A DNA stretch of 64,000 bases from Cristatella mucedo (lineage: Eukaryota; Bryozoa; Phylactolaemata; Cristatellidae), in assembly GCA_009760855.2 (NCBI GenBank), contig WPIO01000133.1, forward strand, positions 334,501-398,500. The letters run 5' to 3'. Numbering within the stretch: position 1 is the stretch's first letter; every line of letters begins with the position of its first letter. Positions 24,448 through 37,560 of this stretch are shown one piece after another. Both the position numbers and the translations under genes were made by a program. Below the pieces are notes generated by a model. That model did no database searches. It saw only the letters and a list, made by a program, of their open reading frames with translations, and was not told where the DNA came from.

Positions 24448-25795
24448 GAGGGGTCTTGCAGCCAAGGTGCCAAGGTCTATAGACTAGTTTTTGGCCTCTA
24501 CAAAGGAAGGCAGCAGCTTGCAGCAGCCGGACTGGGCAGCTGCCAGCGGATGCCAGCCATCAATCAGTCTGCTCAAGAGCAGCACGAGTGTAAAATGTGG
24601 GCAAGCTGGTAAACACCCTGGAGGTGCAGCGACTGATGAAGGGTCGCGAGTCGTGCTCACTTACCAGGCCACGCGAGCAGGTGCGCAGGGCTGCACGGTT
24701 TTCGGAAAGCTCGGAAGCGGCGGCGCCAGAGGCCCATTTCACTACGCCTACGTGAGCTCTCAGGCACGACGACCGCTCTGACTCACTCTGACCAAACCGG
24801 CTCTACGCTGTACTGCAGCTGCCCGCGAGTGCCCGGATGCTCGGACGTCTCGGCGCGTCTCCGCGAAATGAGCTCGAACCACGGGCCGCCAGCGCAGAGC
24901 TGGGTTGGAGGGAGCCTTCGAAACGGAGAGCGACAGATGGAGAGAGCTCACGAATAGCTACGAGCGAATCCGGCAGTGCCGGAAGCACCAAAAGCTTCGC
25001 CTGAGCTGAGGCGACTGAAGCCCTGACTAACCGGATACCCGCTTTCCCCCTACCGTGCGTTGCTGCGATCTCTTCGATGATCATTTTCTTCTCGTTTAAT
25101 CTTCAAAAAGACAGCCAGCAGTTTCTTCGGACAGAGAGCTCTTCGCGGCTGGCCAGCTGTATCCAGCCAAGATTGGGAACGCCTTTAAGCTTGCTATAGG
25201 AAACAGCCAATAGTGTGCCCACCTTTTGCAGCCTTGGGTCGCTACTTGCAGAAACTACGCACACGCAACTATGCAGAGCACCGATTCATTTCCGAACTCG
25301 TGCAAAGAACGCGACTGTCTGCCCATGTTACTTTTTATTTTTCTTTCAGCCGCAATGCCTCTTACAAAGCTCGAAGTCAATTGGATAGACCAAACTATGC
25401 GTCTCACTAAGGCCTGGCTGCCCGTAGCTAATTCCAGGATGCAGAGTTCGCACTTGCAAGAGGCAAGAGTACGCGACTGCCTATGCGGTTTTGAAGGCTT
25501 CCTTGTGGCCTACGCAATTTAGGGTTACTCAATTGCTACCAGCTCTTAAAAATAGATGGCCAAATCAAAATAGAAGCTTCTCACTGCTGCTAACCACCGC
25601 TTAGCAGCCGCTAACCGTAGCTCAGCAGCCGACAACCAGGGACAAGACTTGCCCATTGAGACTTCCTCACAACAGGGTTAGCCCAAAAAAACGCTCGTTC
25701 CAGCGACACAGCCATCACCCTGGCCACTGAAGAGTAGAATCCTGAGCGTCTGTGCTTCTAGCAGCACTACCCTCTCTGCTAGCTAGCGAGTGAAC
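24448..25795. other. Unassigned, GC-rich in part
   Basis: Sequence with several overlapping short open frames around 24.5-25.1 kb. No known domain or splice-bounded exon was recognised. Confidence 0.3.
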
Positions 25796-26362
<567 letters not shown>

Positions 26363-26678
26363 AGTGCTTTCGCTGCCTGAGCTCTTGAGTGCACTAGTTC
26401 ACGAGTACTGACCGCAGAAAGGGCAGGAGTAGCGCTGCCCATGAGCAGCCGCCTGGAGCTCAACGTTGCTCTCAGGAGCATGCGATGTCGAGTCTCGCGT
26501 GCCGGCGGCTCGCGAGTGAGCTGCTCAGCGCTCGGCCAGCGCGGCATCGTGCCTGCTCAGCTTCGAAGCGAGGCAGCGCTGCTGCGGCGGCAGTCTCAGC
26601 CAGCAGTGAGTCGGCGCGAGCAGAGGGGGCAGTTCAACCCTGGGTGCACTTCACTCATGTCGAACCAACGCCGGCGCT

Positions 26679-26805
26679 CCAATCAGCCACCGCTCGGCCC
26701 GACGGCCACATTCCTGTCGCCCCCCTCGGCTAGCACATCGAGGAAGGTGCCGGCGGCGCACCTGTTAGGAGGCGGAGCCCGGCGATCTGCGCGGCTCCTA
26801 TAATT
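26679..26805 (+). promoter_or_regulatory. Candidate core promoter: CCAAT box and TATA box
   Basis: CCAATCAG at 26679-26686 and TATAATT at 26799-26805 lie in GC-rich DNA. They are 216 and 96 bases upstream of the first ATG of the signal-peptide exon. A start site near 26830 would give a 5' UTR of about 65 bases. Inferred from motif and spacing only. Confidence 0.5.
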
Positions 26806-26894
26806 GGCGGCGCGGCCGCGCCAGCGCATCCCTGCATCGAAGTCGTAGCCAGCTGCTGTTGAAGACGCCAGAGGCTCTCGATCCACTGTCAGCC

Positions 26895-29800
26895 ATGATC
26901 AAGTTGCATCAGGTCTCGCTTTCTCCTGTCATTCTGTGGTGGATATTTGCAGGCTTCGCTGCCGCCGCCACTGTGCCTCCATCGTCGACTTGCATCACAG
27001 GTAATGCCACCCTCCCTCCTCGTGCGTTACTTTCCTCATCAGCTTGCTGCGCAGGTGATGCCATCTCTCTTGCTGTTACTTTTGATGTGATCAGCGTGAA
27101 ACTGCTCACCACAGACGGTTTTCAGATATTTCTTTTTACTTCTTGGCCTACTATATGAAGTGGAAAGCAGGTGGCTCGCTGCCTTGCCTCGACGCTAATG
27201 CACAGGTTTTGCTCATTTCCCTAGCTTCTAGTGTAATGCTTGACAAGCGCGCTGCCTTGAGGAACGCTCGAGGCCGCGCGAAGCAGCCCAATGCAATAAT
27301 CAGATTTGTTGAAATCGGTAGCAACGAGCTCGAGGCAGGTGCCGAGGCCTGGCAGGCAGATCTGCTGCCACAGACACGCCCGCCAGATCTGTGCTAGGCG
27401 CCTGCGAATGCTTGCTCAGATTCTTGCTAATCCGTACTGACGATCGAGCTTGAACATTCCACTAGACTCAGCTTGGCCAGATATTGGTGCGTCTGCGTCC
27501 TTTCGCGAAGTCCAAGATCGGCCTGATATCAATCTAAATAGGCCTATGGTGGATGTGACTGCCTGTGGCGCCAGAGACTGGAGATCGCTGAATTCGCGTT
27601 CGCCAAGCCAGGTGATGGCTGGCTTACGGATGTTCAGTAGAACAGACATAGGTTCTTGGATACTCTGGGCACAGATTGACGTGAAAAATTATGAACTGGC
27701 TTTGGATCGGCGCACCTAAGCACTAGATCAGTGTTTGGTGTATAGATAAGTGCCGGGCGAGATCATTAGCCAGGTATTGGTGCCTTCTAGGCCATTTACA
27801 AGCCCTGAGCTAGATGCGGGTGGTCGCCTTGATCGGAAACTCGTGAACAATGCATTATAATGGTGACTCTTGAATTATGGGACATCTAAGCTGTGAACCT
27901 GGGAAAGGAAGGCCCCGAAGTTAGCAGTCTGGCGCTAAGTTAGCTTTCTGGCGAAAAATTAGCAGCCTGGCACGGGTAGGCGTCCAGGCTAGCATTCTGG
28001 TGGAAACTCGAGGGCCAGGTCTGAGGTCGTCCTTGGAAGAGTTTAGCTGCACATTGAAGTCTGGATATTCAGCGGGCGGGGTGGCAAGGCGTGGGAGGGA
28101 CGACCAATTGCCTAGGCACTCCGTCAGGTGGACATCTGTTCGGAGATTTTCAATAGGTTCAAAACTAAGTGGCATTTTTTGACCAGGGATTCGATTAAGG
28201 GTCTCGAAAAGCTCTAGATGAGAGATCAGTCGCAGAAACAAAACTAGGTCAGATCAGAGCGCTAGCAAGCCTAGGGCACATATCAGCGCTTGGATGCCGC
28301 TTTGTTTAGCAGCCATTTTGAGGAGTCCCCCTAGCTATGGGTTCTAGTCACTTTTGGGTCCGAGACGGCGATATCAAGTTGGCACGTGATCGCTGTCGAT
28401 CTCCGAGCAAGGTTGGCGGGAAGGCAGCGCATTCGCACAATGTTCTTGCAACCAGCTCATCATGCACGCGAGGCAGGAGAGCTCGAGCTTTGGACGAGTG
28501 TCTGGACTCTAGCTATAATTTCACGTTTGCAATATTTCTGCTCGAAGTTGAGTTTGGACCACAACGCATCAAGAAAAGCCAAGATCTTACTGGAGTGAAT
28601 CTGAATGTTGCTCAGATGCTGCAGACGGGGCAAAAATTGGCCACGTGGGCGAAGGTGAAGGCTTCCTGTTTTCTAAACAACGCTGCAAGCTTCAAGATAG
28701 ATGCAAAAATGCACCCAAGGAGTTTATGCACCAGGCGCTGGCTGGCTGGCTGCGCGTGCTGCCGACCACGCGAGCCGAAATTAACCGCCGATTGTCTCCT
28801 TTTGGCTCCTCGCCCAGCCAATCGAATTTAGCCGCACCGAAGCTGGGAGCGACTAGGGCTGAGCGACGCCGTCGCGTGCCGAGCAGCCGGAGTAGCTGCG
28901 TCGGCGGCGCTCCGGTAGCCGGGATCGAATCAGGCATCGGCGCGAAGGTCATTAGCTGGGGCTACTGCAAACCAGCCGGCTGGAGCCATCCTAGTCGAGG
29001 CAGCTCCGGGTGGGCGGTCCTGCGTCGACGCGCGCGCTAATCGACTCAGTACCGAGGGATGTGCACCGGCAAGTGGACGCCAGCCGTGTACTTCCATTCC
29101 GTGCGGTCAGCCGCTTCCGGTGGGTAAAGAGCACGCGATCCCGAAGAGGGCGACTAAGGCTGTAGGCAGCATGGCCTCCGCCCGCCCCCTCCCCTCCCCC
29201 CCTGCCGGCATCCTTCCTTGCAGGCTGGAGGTGCCTCAGTCTAATCTGGCAAATGGCCACCGCCAGGATTCTAGCTCCGCCTCCTCCGAGCAAGCCCGCC
29301 CAATCGGCGATCCGGAAAATTGGGCGGAGCTTGTAGGCCATCGCTCCCAGGCACTCCCCTTCGGCTGACCGAGCACCTTTTGCAGATTCTTCTTTGTCTA
29401 TCTGCATGCCAGTCGGTCTGTCTTTGCCCGCCTTTTGTCTTCATCTTTGGCTATCTAGCGTCGCAAGCAGCCAACTCGAGCGCTCTCTGACGGGCTCATC
29501 ACTTGCCCAGGTTAAAAAGACGTCTCCTCAGCCACATTCCAGCTCAAGATCTGGACCTCCCGATTGCCAACGTCTAACCCATTGGGCTTAATAGAGCCTG
29601 AAGATCTGCGCGCTGCAGCCTTCGTTTCTTGGTTTAATCCAAGCTAGGTAATCTTAATGGACACACATGGCTTCCCTGTCTCTCGTTGCAGCGGAGTACT
29701 GCGGTGGCGCAGCGTACATGTTCTACAAGGCTCACCGGAGCATGCTGTTCAACGAGTGGCCCAACACGCCCGTCGACCCCAGCTGCTACCGAGACATGTT

Positions 29801-31839
29801 GATGCTGGACATTACGAATGGGACCGGGATGCCGCTCGCTGGTAAGCGACTTGGCCTATCACTTCCGACGTCACGATATCCCTTGACTTCGCCGAGTCCA
29901 CTTGAGTTAACCTTCGTGAGGTCCTGCGTGCTGAAATCGCACATTCTTTCACTAATCATATTGATATGCTTCCTTTACCGAATATGCCCACCGGTTAAAG
30001 TGCTCGCATTACACAACCGAGGTCAAGGTGAATGCATTTGATTGCCGAGGGCGTGGGCTCGAGCCTCGTTGCTAAAGTATATAGGAGCTGAGATGCTTAG
30101 TCAACTCGAGATTTTTAGTCCAATCGTTTGATCTCTGTGCAAGTTTAAAGGCACTCGTTCGCAGCTGGCCGACAGAGTCGGGGCTGGGGATGAGTCAGTC
30201 GCGTTCAAAGCAGGAGAATAGATAGATTATTCATAGATATTCATAGCAGGAGAGCAGACAACTTTCAAAGGCTCTCGCACATTTGTCCCCGGTGTCGTCC
30301 TACCGTGCGTTCTGCGTCCCAAGGAAAAGCTGCCCAAGATCCCGAATGATGCGCGAAGTACAGTGTCGGCCATTATACTTTATACTCCAGCCGCCGTCCG
30401 GCTGGCGACCATAGATGTGTCGCGTCATACACACCTCGGCTCCTATAGCGGTGGCTATAAGAGCTGAGGTATGTATGAAGCGTCTTGATAAAGATTAAGT
30501 TCTCCGGTGGCCCTATACAAGTGAAATAAATTTTTAGAAAGAGATTGAGTTCTCTAAGGGCTCTAAGCTAACATATTATATTATTATTAATGGGTTGCCT
30601 TGACATTACATAGTTATTACCAATGTGGCTGACAATAAATGAGTTCCGCATTTATAAAAAACAAAACAATAAATGTCTCTATCCCCAACTGTCACTCTAT
30701 TGTTGAACACACAGAATTAGGACAGCAGAATTTAAATTCGCTTGTCAATCCGAAGACTCAACGTCTATCGCTGCCACTGAACGTCTTTTACTTTGTACAT
30801 GAAGACACCTGCAGATCCCTGGCACACAATGCCAATGTTGTCTGTTGTCTAGGCGACAGACATAGGCTGACCTTGGCCTTGATGACGTCCATAGAGGATC
30901 GTGAGCTAGACTAGATTCTACCGGAATCGTTAGTGCTCGCTCAACAACTGAGGCGCCACTGTGGCGCCACTTGAACCAGTTCGGCCGTGAGCACGGCTTA
31001 ATCGGCTACATGGCTCAAGTGCACTGCACGGCCCTCATGGTCCGCTGTCGGTCACGCCCTCACGGCCTCCTACTAGCCCCAACTCAGCCCTAAGGGATCA
31101 TGTGGAAATCCTATTCTCCAAAGAGATGGGAAATACAGCCCGACGAAGTTTCATCGACGGTTCACCGGTCGATAAGCTTCGGCGATCGCCTTGATTGCCT
31201 TCCGGCTCATTTCGAACTCCCTTTCTACAAGAGATCACCGTATCGCATAGTCTTTTCACCAATGATCTCAGCAGGCAAGTGTTCCTCCTGACCGCTCAAC
31301 TGAAGCAGGCTTGACGATAATGGCATACATGAGTTGTCGTCTGCTCCTGGCTTCTGTCGGTCTCGGCCTCGAGGCTGAACCCGTCTACGCTTCATCGGTT
31401 TTGGACCGCCTCTCTAGTCGCATAGACGTACACGCCAGCAACGGAAGCGAGCGAACTACGTTGAAGGAAATGGAGAAGAACCCGGCCGCATAGAGTCATC
31501 TAGCCCCCACCCTGCCCAGTCCTGTAAATTTGGCAGACAGGCAGGCGGGTTACGAAACGCGAACGGTTGGGGGCCGGCTCTTGCAGTGGCTTCTTCCGAG
31601 AGTGACGTCATGACCGGCTTGCACCAGACGGGTGCTCTCTCTGATGAGTGCTCACTTACTAAGGCTCTGCACGTATGCCGGCTTTTGCCGACTTATGGCA
31701 TACTTTTGCTCGGAGCTTTGAGTTTTGCATGGCTTGTAACGAACATCCACTATTTTTCTGGCACTAGTGTTATCTGTGAGTTGGCCATCTGTTTCTGGTC
31801 AAAGCACCGTGAGCGTGGCTTTCACCCAGCAGTAATTAT

Positions 31840-31872
<33 letters not shown>

Positions 31873-31874
31873 CC

Positions 31875-31907
<33 letters not shown>

Positions 31908-31912
31908 TCCCT

Positions 31913-31944
<32 letters not shown>

Positions 31945-32765
31945 ATGTCTCTCTCTCTGCCCCTTCTCTCTCTCTCTCCCTTTTCTCGCTCTCCCTCCCT
32001 CATCTTTTTTCTCTCTCTTTCGCCTTCTATCTCTCTCCCCCTCTATTTCTGAATGGGGACAAAAAGGCTGTCATCGTCTACCTATACATGGGTCTTAGCC
32101 CAGTGGTAAAGATTCTCGCAGTTCTCGACTTAGCGTTATGGGTTCAAGTCTGCAGGAGGCAATCCCCATATTGCCTACTCCTAGTGGTGGTAGTAGCCGT
32201 TAAGGCTCTTCTGCCGATATATAAATGAGGCTGTTAAATTAGCTAACCTTTATTTTCACAAGCCATGCGGCCTGAGCTCCTTCGGTAATAGACTTTGGGA
32301 TTTCTTGTAGCCTCTGTCGTCAACGGAACCCATGCCATTTACGACATGTCATTCAACTTGCCGCCAGTGAACGCCCGACCGGAAGCGGTGCACACCATAA
32401 CGATCTACAAGGCACATATTTACACGCCAGTAGTACACTTACCAGATACCTCCGGCATCACCGTTACCATTCACTCACCAATGACGGCTGTGATTGGGGC
32501 GCGGGCGAAGATATGGGCCGATGAATGCCGTCCTTACTGCCGACAGTACATCCTTGCTGATGCCACTGCAACGGTGGCTGTCTCGTGGAAAAATCAACCA
32601 TTAACCGTTCTCCTAAGCTTGGCTATTCCGTGTGGCACCACCGGCTGTCAGAGGATGGTTATTGGCCACCAGGATGTACCCATCATGCTTTTTGACTACG
32701 TCGTCTGCGGCGACCCAACGACTCAGTCGTATTACTATCAGCAAATGCTCGCTCCGCGATCTTGA
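26895..32765 (+). CDS. Secreted cysteine-bearing protein, three exons, 236 aa, family not recognised
   Basis: Exons are 26895-27000 (CACAG|GTAATG donor), 29692-29841 (CTCGTTGCAG acceptor, CTG|GTAAGC donor) and 32311-32765 (TTTCTTGTAG acceptor, TGA stop). Both introns are phase 1 and the frame is continuous. Exon 1 is the signal peptide: a hydrophobic core at residues 9-25 (SPVILWWIFAGFAAAA) with likely cleavage near Ala24-Ala25. The first ATG is used; a preceding in-frame TTG at 26859 is ignored. The mature part has eight Cys (33, 39, 67, 158, 162, 193, 198, 218), an even number suited to disulfides, and N-glycosylation sequons at Asn78 and Asn90. There is no second membrane span. Residues 110-190 alternate polar and hydrophobic positions with many Thr/Val/Ile, suggesting a beta-rich fold. 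I do not recognise the family; the role is unknown beyond probable secretion. A cassette exon may lie in intron 2. Confidence 0.75.
27001..29691 (+). other. Intron 1 of the secreted-protein gene
   Basis: 2.7 kb, GT at 27001 and AG at 29690-29691. It contains a degenerate direct-repeat patch (about 27915-28010, recurring TTAGC..TCTGGCG) and a CpG-rich part (28700-29340) with a C-rich run (CCGCCCCCTCCCCTCCCCCC at about 29180-29207). No LINE or SINE was recognised inside it. Confidence 0.6.
31587..31775 (+). CDS. Possible alternative (cassette) exon of the secreted-protein gene
   Basis: A 189-base stretch bounded by GGCCGGCTCTTGCAG (acceptor) and TATCT|GTGAGTTG (donor). It is open in the frame set by exon 2 and restores the exon 3 frame, so it is a symmetric phase 1-1 exon adding 63 residues, including two Cys and a hydrophobic segment (YGILLLGALSFAWLV). 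Chance alone would leave such a frame open roughly one time in twenty. The hydrophobic segment sits oddly in the middle of a secreted protein, so it may be spurious. Confidence 0.3.
31843..32045. repeat. (CT)n microsatellite in intron 2
   Basis: Pyrimidine tract of CT with CCCT interruptions upstream of exon 3, separated from it by a SINE. Confidence 0.9.
32088..32256 (+). mobile_element. SINE-C copy 4, in intron 2
   Basis: The head GTCTTAGCCCAGTGGTAAAG and B-box-like GTTATGGGTTCAAGTCTG are followed by CTAGTGGTGGTAGTAGCCGT, then TAAGGCTCTTCTGCCG and AATGAGGCTGTTAAATTAGC. Same core and tail as copies 1-3, same orientation as the host gene. Confidence 0.8.
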
Positions 32766-32834
32766 GCTACACTTCTAGGCGCGTCGTAGGTCGTATCTGT
32801 CTCTGGCCAATGCCTGGGCCCGAGAACAACGTAC

Positions 32835-33215
<381 letters not shown>

Positions 33216-34140
33216 ATAAATAGATAGATGGATCACGATCATAGAGCACAGAGTAAGATCCCGGGCTCGGGTCGGCATGCTACGGCGGGTTTCATCTAAT
33301 TAGCTACATATATACAGATATACACATATGCGCATACATTTATATTAGCATATCTGCTTCTCGAGACTCCAGCTGAAGGCACCAAAAGCTGAGATCCCAA
33401 GAGTTGGCAGCCGCTGCTGGCAGAGTGCTGACCAGACGCATGAAAAGAAAAAGTCTCTCCAGTCTCTGCAGCACCGCTGAGACAAAGCTGCTACACGTCG
33501 AGCCGGAAGAAAACAGCTTTACAGCTTTCTTTTCAAGGTTGGCTTCTAGCTAAAACAGAGCCACGAGGGCTCAGCATAAAGTGCGAGCGCCGAGCAGCCA
33601 CAGATTTACCAGCATCGGTCTGTGCGTTCCCTACTGCACGCGAGAGTACCGCGTGCTGTACTGCCTGGGCAAAGCAGCCTGCGAAAGCCACACTTGGCTT
33701 GCATTGGCGTTTGCAGCAGTAACCTCCAGCAGCCTTTCTTGTTCTCTTAATAAATCCACGTTCAGTCTAGTGCGTTTAGTAAATGCCTGCGTGTCTGTTT
33801 GACAGCTGGAGTAGAGAATTAAGCGAGCCTGCATTCGATACAGGAAACCCTGGTACAGCTTGCCTAGCTAGCACCCGCCATGCTTCGCTTAGTTCGAACC
33901 TAGCAGCCTCTCGGCAGCCCAACGCTTTTCCGGAGTTCCGGTCTCAGGAGGAGAAGTGAGGTTGCTTTTTCTTTCATAGATTAAGCTTTAAATCGTGGTC
34001 ATGGACGTAGTAAGTAGGGGCAGCCATTGGCAGTGTGCTACCGACTGGCGAAAGGCACTCCGGTTTCGGAAAAAGAGGTTATTTGCAGCCAGGCCCGAGT
34101 GACGGATGAGGCCAGCGAGACTACGCGTGTAATGATAACA
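33216..34140. other. Unassigned region 3' of the secreted-protein gene
   Basis: Contains an AATAAA at 33749-33754, which could be a distal poly(A) signal or belong to another transcript. A Cys-rich open frame at 33581-33802 is reported as a finding. Otherwise nothing recognised. Confidence 0.3.
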
Positions 34141-34885
34141 ATAGCAACATCAATAATAATAATACGTTTGCATAGCGCCCTCTGAGAACTGAATCTCTTT
34201 CTAGGCACTTTACAGATGCTGTATAAAAAGTATTTCCAAATGATTAGTGGTTACATCAGCAAGCAGCAGGCATAGTGTAAGCAGGTACATGCACACTACG
34301 ACCGAATCACAAAGACCCACCAGATGCTATAACATACAGGTGCGTTTTAAGCGTCGTTTTTAATGTCGTCATAGCAGAGGACGCTGTGACGTGCGTCGGC
34401 AGTGAGTTCCAGGCCTCTGGACCATAGGACATAAAGGCACGATCTCCAATGGTTTTGAGATTCGTTCGATATATGGATAAACGGTTCGATTAAGAACAGT
34501 AGATTGTACGACTATCCTCCTGGTGGGAAAATAGTTCTGATAGGTAGGCTAGAGCCAGAGAATGAAGGGACCTAAAAGTAAGTGACAGCACCTTGAAGTC
34601 AATATGCTGCTTGATTAGCAACCAGTGCAGGTCGGTGAGAAGTGGTGTGATGTGGTGATTGCGAGGCTCACGACAGATGAGCATAGCTGCAGAGCTTTGC
34701 ACCATCTGTAAGCGCCCGATTGCACACGCAGGACGCAGGAAGACCAGCAAGCAATAAGTTACAGAAGTTGAGATGGTATGTTAAAAATGTGTGGACCATT
34801 TTGGATAAAGTGTCCCTGTCCAACCAAGCCCGAATTTTCGAAACGTTATGCCACTGAAAAAGGCAGACCCACTATAGTGAGGGCC
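34141..34885 (-). mobile_element. LINE family A (variant A2) 3' end
   Basis: An (AAT)n tail at 34141-34165, the terminal box CCCTCTGAGAACTGAATCTC, the A2-type GATGCTGTATAAAAAG subterminal segment, then minus-strand RT C-terminal coding ([37 protein letters not shown]). It extends to about 34885 with a degenerate upstream RT segment. Confidence 0.8.
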
Positions 34886-35104
34886 AGTGGTGCGACAGAA
34901 GATACGCTTAGAGACATAGCCAAAAAGTTGCACTATTACAATGCATCAATTAGGATTAAAACTTGGATTAGTACGATTTCTGATTAGTAGGACGAAATAA
35001 AAAATTGAGATCGTTAGCAAGCGTAAAATACGTGGACAAAATACGAGCTTTCAAGGCTAGCACTGAAAGTTAATATCTCATCTAGTTAAGACACAAAAAG
35101 GCGA

Positions 35105-35940
35105 TGCTATTGTGCGACCATCACGACGTGCTCGAAATTTAGGTGCCGTTTTCCTCAAATGCCTCAATTTTAAAAGCTTCATTCGGAAGACTGCTTCTGC
35201 AGCTAACCATCACGTCTGATCCCTAACCAAGCTGTCTCCCACAATTGCTTGTACAAATTTAACTAGCTCCTTAGTTCTGTTTTGGCTTAATTATTACAAT
35301 TCGTAATTGTATGGGCTGCCACAGAAAGCTATTAGACCACTACAGCAGACTATGAATGTGGCTGCAAGGCTAGTCTTCAAGTCCCAGAAGTTCAAGCACG
35401 CGTCTCCTTTGCTAAAAGAGCTAGGATGGATGCCGGTTGATCAACGGATACAGAGCAAAGTTCTTACACTGACCCACAAGGTCCGCCACGGCTTGGCTCC
35501 TTCGTATCGAGCTGAATTGTTGCATTAGTTTCAGCGTGTACACGCCCTCAGGTCCCGTGTGGACAATAAGTTAGCTGTTCCATTCCTCCGCTTAAAGACC
35601 GTTGGCGATAGAAACTTTAGCTCTGCAGGTCCTAGACTGTGGAACTATCTTCAGAAATTCTTAGGCAACGACAACTACTCTCTAACTGCCGACTATGGCT
35701 CATCCTTTTCAGCTGTCTTAACCAGCTACTTCCATGCTACTCACTACATCAACTGCTATCCTGACTCTGCTATGCTTCCCACTTTCTTTTTGTTGTGTGA
35801 GACGAAGTCTTTTGGCTACTGAATGCGTACCGAAAGCGGCTTAGGCTGTGATTGAGCTATACAAAACTCTCCTGTGTAGCACCCACAGGGTCTTTATGAC
35901 TTTGTGGAGTTACAGACAGAGACGCAATACATTATATCAC
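35105..35940 (+). mobile_element. LINE family B 3' end
   Basis: Plus-strand copy starting at GGCGATGCTATTGTGCGACC and encoding most of the RT C-terminal region (KAIRPLQQTMNVAARLV, LLKELGWMPVDQRIQSKVLT, LRLKTVGDRNFSSAGPRLWN). It ends in GTGGAGTTACAGACAGAGACGCAATACATTA. An in-frame stop at 35526-35528 and frameshifts inactivate it. No catalytic domain. Confidence 0.85.
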
Positions 35941-36117
35941 GGACATCCAGTTTCTTTTGCGATTGCAGAGATGCGACCGAATCCAAGATTTTCTTAAGAG
36001 TGTCATTCATATATAGAATGAAGTTCTCACCACTGTTGTCGAGTTGGCATTGCGTCATTTAGTCGTATATATAATATGGTTGAAGGCAGTATCGGGCTGC
36101 ACTCAATAGCAAGTAAT

Positions 36118-37560
36118 GCTAATAATAATAATAATAATGTACTTGATAAAGCGCCCTCAGAGAACTTAATCTCTTTCTAGGCGCTTTACATTTGCTGCAA
36201 AGGGAAATGCAATTGAATGGTAAGTGAAATCACGTTTGAAAAACAAGCAAAATGAATAACATGGTTAGGGGTGACATGCACAAGGTCAGTATGCAAATGT
36301 GGTTAGTGGCGGCAAGCACAGTGTCAGCACGCAGAAGCACGTGAAGGACGAATCACATGGACCCACTAAATGCTGTCCTAAATAGGTGTGTTTTTAAGTT
36401 CTTTTTAAATGTGGTCAAGTCAGGGGATGTTCTGACACAAGTCGGGAGGGAGTTCCAGGATTTGGAGCATACGAACTAAATGCACGGTCTCCAAAGGATT
36501 TGAGGTTTGTACGAGGTATTTCTAGACTGATGGATTCCGAAAAGCGGGTGGTACGATGCTTGGCCTGATGGGGGAGGATGTCGGACAGATAGGCGGGAGC
36601 CATAGAATGAAGGGACCTAAAAATGAGCTACAAAACCTTGAAGTCAATCCGTTGCTTGACTGGTAGCCAGTGCAGGTCGGCGAGAAGTGGAGTAATGGGG
36701 CAACTATGACGCTCACGACAGACAAGCCTAGCTGCAGAGTTTTGCACCAGCTGCAATCGCCTGATCGCACATGCTGGTAGGCCAGTAAGCAGTGAGTTGC
36801 AGAATTCGTGACGAGATGTTACGAATGCATTTACCAACTTAGACGTGGTATCCTTATCTAAACAAGCCCAAATTTTAGCAATGTAATAAAGCTGAAAATA
36901 GGCAGATTTGACTGTGGAGCTGATAAGGTCGTCTAACAAGAGGTCGCTTTGGAATATGACACCTAGATTTCGAGCTGATTCGACAGTAGATATGCTGGCA
37001 GAGCCAATTTTGAGAGTCAACCTGTCCAATCTTTGAATGACACTGGGTTTGCCCAAAACTAGTAAGTTAGTTTTGTCATCGTTTAGTTTTAGAAAATTTG
37101 CTGCCATTCATGTGCGGATGTCATCAATGCATGCAGCTAGTGAGTTTAGAGAATTTGAGGTGCTCGAAGGCTGGGAGGGATCAAAGCAAAGGTACAACTG
37201 AGTGTCATCTGCATAGAAGGGAAAGCCTAGATTGTGCTTGGCAATCACATCAGCAAGAGGGAGAGTATAAACCATGAAAAGGACCGGACCTAGCACGGAG
37301 CCCTGAGGTACTCCTTATTTCAGAGGTACTTTAGATAATCTTTGTCCATTCACGTCAATACTCTGGAGTCTCCCACTAAGATAGGACCTGAACCACTGCA
37401 GAGCAGTGCCAGTGATGCCCAGGCGAGATGAGAGGCGCTCTAGAAGAACTTTGTGATCGATTGTGTCAAAAGCTGCCGAACGATCGAGCAAAACAAGCAG
37501 AGCAGGGTGGGCGAGGGATTATAGAGAAATGTTAGCAAAAAATTTGCCTAGGGCCCTACA
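36118..37560 (-). mobile_element. LINE family A, RT domain plus 3' end, intact YADD
   Basis: An (AAT)n tail at 36118-36138, then the terminal box. On the minus strand it reads from about 37.5 kb: DTIDHKVLLERLSSRLGITG-like coding, [26 protein letters not shown] near 37.22 kb, [20 protein letters not shown], and the C-terminal [15 protein letters not shown]. In-frame stops before the VPQGS and MAANF segments split the ORF, so it is a pseudogene although the catalytic YADD is preserved. 5'-truncated at about 37.56 kb. Confidence 0.85.

Larger units (their letters stand above)
29842..32310 (+). other. Intron 2 of the secreted-protein gene, rich in repeats
   Basis: 2.5 kb, with GTAAGC donor and TTGTAG acceptor. 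It carries a degraded SINE-L head (about 29985-30075), SINE-L/LINE-A tail boxes (about 30470-30590), a 91-codon open frame at 30639-30914 with no recognised motif, a (CT)n tract (31843-32045) and a SINE-C copy (32088-32256) ending 54 bases before exon 3. Confidence 0.6.

Noticed and set aside
26859-26894. Upstream start for the secreted-protein gene
   Set aside because: The upstream in-frame codon is TTG, not ATG. Starting at the ATG at 26895 gives a clean signal peptide.
30639-30914. 91-codon ATG-started frame in intron 2
   Set aside because: It could be chance at this length. No acceptor/donor pair keeps it in frame with the neighbouring exons, and no motif is recognised.
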